NCBI GenBank assembly: GCA_903813345.2
Contig: CAIIXF020000009.1
Span: 4,090,001 to 4,154,000 of the forward strand
Source of the DNA: Owenia fusiformis
Taxonomy: Eukaryota; Annelida; Polychaeta; Sabellida; Oweniidae
Direction of reading: 5' to 3'
Length of the DNA: 64,000 nt
The notes beneath the pieces are model-generated. The model had not been told where the DNA came from, searched no databases, and saw nothing but the letters and a program-made list of their open reading frames with translations. Each line of letters starts with the position of its first letter. Positions within the stretch are counted from its first letter, which is position 1. A program made the position numbers and the translations under genes. Positions 57,296 through 64,000 of this stretch are shown in pieces.

Positions 57296-59551
57296 GAGTT
57301 TCAGGGTAATCCTATCACAACATTCATCTTTGTAACTATTCAATAAATAAAATTGTCTGAGATACTCTTATAGAACAGTTCCTCCGATATATCATCTCAA
57401 TAATACGTCAAGTTGCTATCAATATAGATTTTTTGAGGATTTTATCCATAGTTAAATAAATCACATTTAGTCTATTGATTACACTGGCTAGTTCAATCTT
57501 ATACTGCCTATGAATATAATGTTATGGTGTACAGTAAGTCATGTTGTTGCTGAATCAGAGAAAACCATGGGAAATAAAGAATAAAATGTCTTTCAATCAA
57601 TTCCACATTTTGTAGAATTATTTTGGGTTAAAAGGAGTTTCAGATCTAGCGAACATCCTTCGCCTTTAACAAAAATTGTTTCAATTTTAGAATATCTTGC
57701 CTCATATAATTCCTTGTCATGTCTTTATCTAGATCTTTTGTGAAGTATTGAATTTGAGACCATAAGGAATTATCAGAAGGTCAATTGTACCATTTTTTGT
57801 AATTTTAAGCGAACTGGTTTCTTCAAATATATTTCAGTTGGATCTTAAGTATACTTTGCAAGATGACTTACTTAAGTCTCATACTCTTCATATTGCTGGT
57901 AACCTCCAAAATCAGAAAGTCAATTAAAGCAATGAAGGACTGTGACTTACAGCACCAAACTCTAAAAAATGACAGGATCTAGTCAGACAACCAGATTAGA
58001 TGTTATTTTACCAGAAAATGAGTTCAGGGTAGCAAAATGTTCACTATACATCACTCTCTAATTGGTTAAACACACACTATAAAATGACTGGTTTTAGTCA
58101 GAGGCTAATACAATAGTGCACGATTATCTCAGGGTATTTCTAAATAATGAATCAGGTAGAGAGATTTAGGATCATAAAATAAACCAAATGCACCTCATAA
58201 CATTTAAGATACATAGAAAGGAATATTTAATAACAACTCAAAGTGTCTATACTACTTCAGGAAGTGGTTTCATTGAATGGAGTCAGAGAATATATCTGTG
58301 GTTAACATATAATATTTTCTTTCAATCATTCTGACAGGTAGTTTAAAAGGATAGTAGGGGGCAGGTTGACATTGTTTGTTTTGTTTTTATTTATATGGAA
58401 GAATATATAAAACAAGTTGATATTCTAGAAATAAAACAAAGCAAAATTGATGGCTTTATTATTATATGAATCTATAAACATGAATATATCAAATCAAGAT
58501 ATGTGCATACAATTATGCTAAACCTCATAACTTAACTTAAATGAAAGCTATGTTCCAGAAAGGATTTTCCTCAATTTGGTACAAAATTCTCATTTTCACA
58601 ATTCAGACCAGAATTGGTCAACATATGCACATGGCCAAAATTTGTATATAAAAATAATACGGTATGGTAATATCGCATACAAAAATACATTTATTCAAAA
58701 TTTATGAAGGGGCAAAGCAATGAAAACAAGGATACTAAAAACAAATTTTTAATAACAAAAGTTTCCGATACTATCACATATGGATGTACATATGAGATAT
58801 CTGTGCGATTTATTGAAAAAAAACACTAGAAGACAGGGTAAAATATACTAGAAAAGCTACTTAAGGGTCATTTATTACGGAAAATGTTGTTGAGTTAAGC
58901 ATGTTAACGAAGGTACTACCTCATTTATTACAATGTGTCGATATTCGCAGAAAATGCATACTTCCAACAAAGGCTAATGATATTAATAATTTACTATGCC
59001 GTAAAACTAATGAAGTGGCATTCACGCCTTGCCAATCCTGGATGTTTTCTCATTCCAAAGGAGGGAGGTGGGGGGGGGTAAGGGTTTGCGTTCCTGCTCT
59101 GGAAAAGAAGTTAAGTGTACTAGGAGGGCAGGGCTTATTTAGATTGGAACATGATTTACATGTACTTGTGCTTGTAGCATATTTTCATGCATACATATTT
59201 TTACGCCATTCCTCCATCTGATGTCATACTATTATAAATTTTGACAGCCTGACCTTATACAGAGCCATGCTTTCAGCCTACATTATGTATCTCTGAAAGT
59301 TTTGACCGAAGGTAAAAGTAAAAAGATTGAGGTCAAATGTACAAGTGTATTTCGTGATGGAACTATGTGTGTGAAGTCATGAGCATGGAGAATCAGAATA
59401 TGAGAAAAACAACATACAATGACAACAATATCTAACATAAACACTGTCCAGCTCCTTCTAGTTCAACCTGAACTAAAGATGGAAATATCAAAATAATAAA
59501 TAAAGAACACCTGTCAAAATCAAATCAGAATTCCAGGTGTATTCTTCTTAC
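57296..59551. other. No further exon identified
   Basis: A fragment of family B in reverse (AATTCTCATTTTCACAATTC and AGACCAGAATTGGTCAAC) lies at 58583-58625. The plus ORF at 58901-59221 lacks motifs. This stretch would be intron 1 of the gene starting at 59716 if that call is right. Confidence 0.4.
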
Positions 59552-59716
59552 CTGAACTTTTGATTGGTTTTCTTTATTTTCTTCTTCTGGGTTGCAGCTC
59601 CCATTCACCATAGATATCGGTCCTTTCATGATTAGCCCATTGATCCTAACAGTCGTTGCTTCCAGCTTCATTTCAGAGTTCAAATCTCTACTCAAAACTT
59701 TTTCAACTTCCGCCAT
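59552..59716 (-). CDS. First coding exon of an unidentified gene (55 codons)
   Basis: The start ATG is at 59716-59714 in AAACATGGCGG, a strong Kozak context that also fits a YY1-type initiator. The exon reads MAEVEKVLSRDLNSEMKLEA at its start and ends ...EEENKENQSKVQ. It closes in phase 0 at CAG|GTAAGAAG, a near-ideal donor (GT at 59551-59550). The open frame extends one further codon group upstream only through a TTG, so the ATG is chosen as start. The product begins acidic and polar with no signal peptide, suggesting a cytosolic or nuclear protein. I do not recognise the family and found no second exon. The gene would run leftwards, possibly with large introns. Confidence 0.6.
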
Positions 59717-59900
59717 GTTTTTCAAAACGGAAAGTTGAAAAGTGTTAGTGAAGTTTTCTTTTCAAATTTCCCTCCTCTGCCGTTGCGTAACTGTATTGAC
59801 ACTACTCCAAAAAGTTATTGATGTGAAGTTCTAAATGCTGTTAAACATTAAGACTCCCTGGAAGCTTCTATTTAGTATTTATTCCGCTTACAGATCAAAT
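59717..59900 (-). promoter_or_regulatory. Probable 5' region of the 59716 gene
   Basis: Upstream (to the right) of the ATG lie GCGTAACTG, TTTCCCTCCTCTGCCG and ACGGAAAG words and no TATA box at a useful distance. This is consistent with a TATA-less promoter, but the sites are weak evidence on their own. From 59901 to the T3 target at 60183 I see only a poly-G tract (60121-60145). Confidence 0.3.
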
Positions 59901-60187
59901 AAAGGAAGAACGGTGTTGACTCTGCAAAAACAGATGACCATATGAAGACAAAGCCCGGATGACAACAAATTGACAATTATACAATCGCGACACCTATACT
60001 CAACTAAAGTATGAAAAACATTAATTCATAAAATTAAAACCTGCGACATCTTTACATCAATAAATCACAGCTCAAGGTCTACAGAACGTGTCATTTCACC
60101 AGAGACATAGCAGGTAGTCGAGGGGGGGGGGGGGGTGGTGGGGGTCGGAGAGCTTGCGTTGATACAGAAGATTAAAGGAAGTATTAA

Positions 60188-62288
60188 CACAGGCTGGTAT
60201 CGAAAAAATTGTCCGCTGTGACGGAGCGTGCTATTTTGCATAGAAACACTAGGAAATCCTCACAATTTATTTTTTTACTCATATGTTTTGCTATATCAAA
60301 GAAAATTACTGACTCCATGCAATGAATATATCATTTGCGGGTAACTTTAACTTCTGTTTGAAGTCCAACAACGCTAAGAGTAAAAGCTATTGAAAACGGC
60401 GTCGGAGTATCATACTCCAAAATGTACCATTTCTTTTATTTCTTTTTAATGGCACAATATAGCGACACGATAATATTTACATATGTTTTAAGGATAACTC
60501 TGAAGGTATTAATGAGATTTTTATGTATTGGGTATTTTTAATTTTTTCAATAAAAAATAATGTTTAATTTTTTTGTCCGCTGTGACGGAGCAGTTTCAAA
60601 TCTGAAATACGTTAAGAATTTATATCTCTTTATAACTACACGTTAGAGGAGGGAGCGTATCAAATCTCTTTCGTAAAGTATTCTGAAAAATAAAACGGAA
60701 TAAAAGTACACAATTCAAATTCTGAGATGTATATACGACCACTCTTTAAGCTTCTTTTCTCAGTTTGTACTGTAATCCAAGTTATGCATGGTAACTCATG
60801 AAAATGATAGTCAACTTTATTTCAGTATAGGGTAATTGCCTTTCGTTGTGCCTACTGTGGATCCATCACCTGACATGGTCATTTTTTATGGTAACTTATA
60901 TACAGTAATATTATGTGGTAAAAGGTTATACATCTGTCGGAACGCAGGATGTCTGTGCGCTATTTCGAATAAATTCATAGTATCCCTATTTATGCAATGG
61001 TTACGCGGTAAACACGATACAAAAATATGCCATATTCCGCAACGAATATGCCATATTCACTTGCGGTGTATGACAGATTCACCTGTGGTATATGGCATAC
61101 ACACTAACCAATGAGAACGTGATACGGATGTATGCAATTGTCAATTGCATCGATTGAACGAACAAGTAAAACTTTATAAATTATTATAATGATTACTGAA
61201 TCAACAGTACAGTTTATCGAATACATCGATATCAACGTATGCAGAAGTATCACTCACCAATCTCACGTAATAAACTTACCCAATCAATCCAGGATTCATA
61301 TATTAGTACGCACTGACAGTATTGGTAATCCAGCGTAGTTTTACATTCAGAGTCGATTCTCGCAACCAATCAAACCAAGTCTTTCTGTATCACGTTTTTC
61401 AACTGCGGAATATGTCATATTCAACTGCTGTATATGGCATATTCCGCAAGTGAGTATGACATATTCTGAAGATGAGTATCGGGTATTCACTGAATTCAAT
61501 GCATCACATATTCACTGCGGAATATTGCATACTCACCTGCGGAATGGCATATTCACCCGTATCACAAATACCGCGCAACCATGAATGTATGCCATATTCC
61601 GCGTAACAATTTACACTACACGTGACATTCTAAGACGTCTTGGCGAAAACGTATTAGATATATTATGTTGAGTTTACACCATGTTGATTCATGTTGATTT
61701 CAGTACAAACCTCCGAAAAATGCTAAGAGTGGTCGTTTTTATATCTCAGATTTACATTACCCCAGATCTCCCAGAGGCTACTTGTCATAATTTAGGAAGT
61801 GATTTGTGACGTTCTTTCTTCTTAGGGTACTTTTAAAAGGTATAATTTGAATCTTAAATTCTTAACGTAGTTCACAGTTAAAACTGCTCCGTCAAAGCGG
61901 ACAAAAATGTAAACATTATTTTTTATAAAAAATATTAAAAATACCCAATACATCAAGATATCATTAATACCTTCAGAGTTATCCTTAAAACATATGTAAA
62001 TATTATCGTGTCGCTATATTGTACCATTAAAAAGAAATAAAAGAAATGGTACATTTTGGAGCATGATACCCCGGCGCTGTTTTCAATAGCTCTTACTCTT
62101 AGCGTTGTTGGACTTCAAACAAAAGTTAAAGTTACCCGCAAATGATATACCCATTGCATGGAGTAAGAAACTTGCTTTGGTATAGCGAAACATATGAGTA
62201 AAAAAATTAATTGTGTGGGTTTTTTAGTGTTTCTATGCAAAATAGCACGCTCCGTCACAGCGGACAAATTTTTCGATACCAGCCTGTG
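60188..62288. mobile_element. Long-TIR element T3: CACAGGCTGGTATCG ends, ATTAA 5-bp TSD
   Basis: ATTAA at 60183-60187 and 62289-62293 is a perfect 5-bp TSD. Arms of about 600 bp (60188-60785 and 61695-62288) are inverted copies with visible divergence and indels. Each arm contains TTGTCCGCTGTGACGGAGC twice: right inside the end (near 60210 and 62250) and about 370 bp further in (near 60573 and 61885, one worn). The 0.9-kb centre holds a further foldback (60990-61600). The start CAC...TGGTAT, the TSD length and the arm length all match T1. No transposase ORF. Confidence 0.85.
60990..61600. repeat. Foldback with ATATGCCATATTCCGC words inside T3
   Basis: GGTTACGCGGTA...GATAC (60998) pairs with GTATCAC...TACCGCGCAACC (61560-61580). 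Many copies of TATGCCATATTC and GCGGAATATG(G/T)CATA in both orientations lie between 61025-61105 and 61400-61600. The core 61110-61390 is single-copy. It may be another nested element or clustered protein-binding sites. Confidence 0.65.
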
Positions 62289-62318
62289 ATTAATACATCC
62301 ACCTGTCAGGCCCGTCAC

Positions 62319-62386
62319 TTCATCTGCAACTTAAGCAGGCAGGCAGCAAGTTCAGCATCAGACACTTTCCTTTCCGAGTTGTTCAT
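62319..62386 (-). CDS. Possible start exon, unidentified (about 23 codons)
   Basis: ATG at 62386-62384 (GCAAGATGAAC) opens MNNSERKVSDAELAACLLKL then QMK before a TGA. A weak donor GAA|GTGACG at 62319/62318 would avoid the stop. Composition is protein-like and two CCAAT boxes lie upstream, but the donor is poor and the T3 TSD begins only about 25 bp past it. It could be the start of a gene whose first intron was hit by T3, or a short chance ORF. Family not recognised. Confidence 0.3.
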
Positions 62387-62424
62387 CTTGCCTAGATAAA
62401 GAGGGGGACTGTGATCTCCACTAA

Positions 62425-62510
62425 TCAAACCAATGAGCTCCGAAATTGATGAACAATAATTCACACATAGCAAGACAAGGTTTGTCCGAAGCCAGCCAAT
62501 CCGAACACGC
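62425..62510 (-). promoter_or_regulatory. Two CCAAT boxes upstream of the 62386 start
   Basis: AACCAATGAG (about 62428-62437) and CAGCCAATCCG (about 62494-62504) on the plus strand are ATTGG on the minus strand, about 45 and 110 bp upstream of the putative ATG. This spacing is usual for NF-Y sites, which supports but does not prove a promoter. Confidence 0.35.
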
Positions 62511-62600
62511 TATTTCACATAACTGCACTGCATTTTATAACTACCTAAACCATATTCGTTGAATGGTTGTCAAGGTGAAGGTGATATATTTATCCAAACT

Positions 62601-62875
62601 GACCATATTGAAACAGTTTATGTAAAAATAGAAACATTTATATTTATCCTAACTTTTGTATATTTTAGTTTGTTTTCTAGTTTAGCTATCTGTGTCCTCT
62701 TATATTTTGATACTTCTCTGCCATGTTATTTTCGGAAAAATTAACATGGCTGAAACTCCCTAAATAATAAAAAGGCCACAGCTTTGCTGCACATTATACA
62801 TTACTATCTGAAGTATACAAAAGTTAGGATAAATATAAATGTTTCTATTTTTACATAAACTGTTTCAATATGGTC
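62601..62875. repeat. Perfect 62-bp inverted repeat
   Basis: GACCATATTGAAACAGTTTA...TTTTGTATA (62601-62662) is exactly complementary to 62814-62875. The spacer of about 150 bp contains AACATGGCTGAAACTCCC. Perfect pairing implies recent origin. No TSD was found just outside. Confidence 0.85.
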
Positions 62876-63329
62876 ATTTGATTGCTTATTTTTTAAATTC
62901 AAAGTAGTCACAAACATTACTGTTTGACACAGGATTTCATTCTGTGTTTTCATTAACTTCGTTATCACAAATTACAAACAAATTTTGTGCCAAACTATAT
63001 CCTTCTATCTACTAGTGCAAAAAGATTCCCATAAGGTGCGATTATTCCAGTAGTTTCGACCCCCCGCTAGTGGGTCTTTTTGGTGTTACTTGGCCTTTTT
63101 GAGCCTTATTTCTAATTTTAAGCCGAATTATCAAGAGATTTGGCTTCAAGTTTTCAAAAGGGCCCAATGCTAGGGTTTTAGGCCCGTTTTAGGGGCCCAA
63201 TTTTTTCCAGACTTGAAATGTGCTCTACCCCCTTGTTAGTTTACACTGAGACCATCATGAAATTTTTAATGTTAGTCTCAGGTTTACAGATCCACCCTTG
63301 AGTTTACAATATTCATCCTATCATGTTGA
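62876..63329. other. No feature seen
   Basis: Intergenic stretch before the 63430 gene. TTTAGGCCCGTTTTAGGGGCCC (about 63177-63199) is a small inverted pair. No clear TATA box. Confidence 0.4.
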
Positions 63330-63429
63330 TTGTCGGTCCCATCCTTGATAAGACATCAGGATATCGATAACTTATCTTTGTATATCTTAAATATTACCCC
63401 GCTGAGTTTAGCTAAACATAGTTGGCGAC

Positions 63430-63489
63430 ATGGCGGTACACGTACCCTTTATAATCGTTGGGATTTTGGTGTGCCTCGGTCAGATTCAG
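63430..63489 (+). CDS. Signal-peptide exon of an unidentified secreted or membrane protein, exon 1
   Basis: ATG at 63430 in GGCGACATGGCGG (good Kozak, YY1-like) opens MAVHVPFIIVGILVCLGQIQ. This is a short basic/polar start, a hydrophobic core FIIVGILVCLG and small/polar residues before the exon end, which is a textbook signal peptide. The exon closes in phase 0 at ATTCAG|GTAAAA. It is too short to show as a long ORF. The reading continues in exon 2 after a 136-bp intron. The protein is probably secreted or a type I membrane protein; its family is not recognisable from 36 residues. It is head-to-head with the minus-strand starts at 62386 and 59716. Confidence 0.6.
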
Positions 63490-63625
63490 GTAAAAATACC
63501 ATAATACAATTACGAAACTAAAATATTTCCAATTTTGGAACGTCAAAACATAGAATAGTAACTGAAAAGTGATGGCGGATTTATGTAATTGCGATATTAA
63601 CCCGTATGTTTATTTCAATTTATAG

Positions 63626-63672
63626 GGAGATGATTCTGCAGTTGAATATTTAGATGCCATTCAACCAGGCTC
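63626..63672 (+). CDS. Exon 2 of the signal-peptide gene
   Basis: The acceptor CAATTTATAG|GGAGAT follows a T-rich tract. The exon reads GDDSAVEYLDAIQPG plus two bases of a Ser codon and ends GGCTC|GTGAGT, a strong donor, in phase 2. Joined to exon 1 it starts the mature chain with acidic residues just after the predicted signal cleavage region. The next exon should lie beyond or near the window end. A good acceptor at 63937 (TATTATTTTCAG) would lead to a stop after eight codons in this phase, so it is probably not the true exon 3. Confidence 0.55.
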
Positions 63673-63837
63673 GTGAGTTTATTAAATATTGCATACCAGT
63701 ACATAGAATCATTTTTAGGCTTTCCGTTTGAAGCACATGCTCATGGTCGATCAAGCTCATTTGACACTCTGCTGATTCCAGATAATACATATATAAATAA
63801 ACAAGTAATAAGGTGAATACATTACAATATGACTACA

Positions 63838-63895
63838 TAGCAACACAATGCATTCAATCAAATGCAATACAATACAATAGAATACAATAATTACA
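63838..63895. repeat. (AATAC)n-type microsatellite
   Basis: CAATACAATACAATAGAATA and flanking AATGCAATAC words form a short imperfect pentanucleotide run within intron 2 of the signal-peptide gene. Confidence 0.6.
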
Positions 63896-64000
63896 ATGTA
63901 ATCATATATTGTCTTATTGTACATCTATTATTTTCAGTCCTTACCCACTTTTAACATTGTAGGCTAAATACATGTTGTTCAGTTGACGACTCTCCTAAAA

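Noticed and set aside
59525-59725. Whole 66-codon minus ORF as a complete small protein
   Set aside because: The last codons lie beyond a near-ideal CAG|GTAAGA donor and the apparent first codon is TTG; a spliced exon 59552-59716 explains it better.
63938-63962. Third exon of the signal-peptide gene
   Set aside because: The acceptor at 63937 looks good, but in the phase left by exon 2 the reading stops after eight codons and no good donor precedes the stop.

Overview
The window looks like nuclear DNA from an AT-rich, transposon-laden animal genome, most likely a marine invertebrate. The sequence shows GT-AG introns, Kozak-type starts, dozens of short terminal-inverted-repeat (TIR) elements and many minisatellites. 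It shows no bacterial operons, Shine-Dalgarno sites, CRISPR arrays or recognisable rRNA/tRNA genes. The phylum is inference: DDE transposases with a C-terminal SWIM finger, as seen here, are known from cnidarians, molluscs and basal deuterostomes. I cannot name the species.

Conventional coding sequence is scarce and clusters at the right end. At 59552-59716 (minus) there is a 55-codon first coding exon with an ATGGCGG start and a CAG|GTAAGA donor. At 63430-63489 (plus) a signal-peptide exon is followed by a second in-phase exon at 63626-63672. A weaker minus-strand start sits at about 62319-62386, downstream of two CCAAT boxes. None of these proteins could be identified. The large gene-poor remainder would fit long introns of the minus-strand gene starting at 59716, or intergenic DNA. 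The only long ORF with a recognisable domain is a damaged DDE transposase with a SWIM finger (about 3068-4169).

Most of the window is mobile elements, and many can be delimited to the base by target-site duplications (TSDs). (1) Three elements start with CAC and have 5-bp TSDs: 11451-13713 with 577-bp arms, 12770-13008 nested inside it, and 60188-62288 with arms of about 600 bp. They share a CAC(N)3-5TGGTAT-like terminus, and Transib/RAG-like ancestry is the leading but unproven idea. (2) A 9-bp-TSD family with TACCCT ends survives as full copies (28241-28608, 31355-31702), an 81-bp copy (56076-56156) and a 33-bp remnant (56393-56425). (3) hAT-like elements with 7- to 8-bp TSDs lie at 26434-26950, 41011-41179 and 28211-28993. 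(4) Two TTAA-flanked elements lie at 21496-22144 and 22425-22847. (5) pogo-like MITEs with CAGTAAAACC ends and TA TSDs are scattered through the window. (6) A family with CAGGCCCGTAGCCAG ends has 5- to 6-bp TSDs. (7) Two other MITE families, A with ACAAGGCATT...GTGACATA ends and B with CAGTGATCTCCCC ends, each have one copy swollen to 1-2 kb: A by a tandem array, B by an inserted palindrome-rich island.

Region by region: 1-11 kb holds scattered MITEs and the transposase relic. 11.4-13.7 kb is the large CAC element. 14-20.3 kb is mostly empty with minisatellites, ending in a 129-bp higher-order repeat. 21-31.7 kb is a dense nest of elements, including the ACCATGG-rich island at 29.26-31.21 kb. 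32.9-33.3 kb is a small promoter-like patch. 35.1-36.4 kb is the expanded A element inside a duplicated segment. 36.7-45 kb is again element-rich. 45.25-47.04 kb carries two 465-bp direct repeats. 47-55.9 kb is nearly empty. 56-57.3 kb holds the miniature remnants, and 59.5-63.7 kb holds the gene starts with the third CAC element between them.
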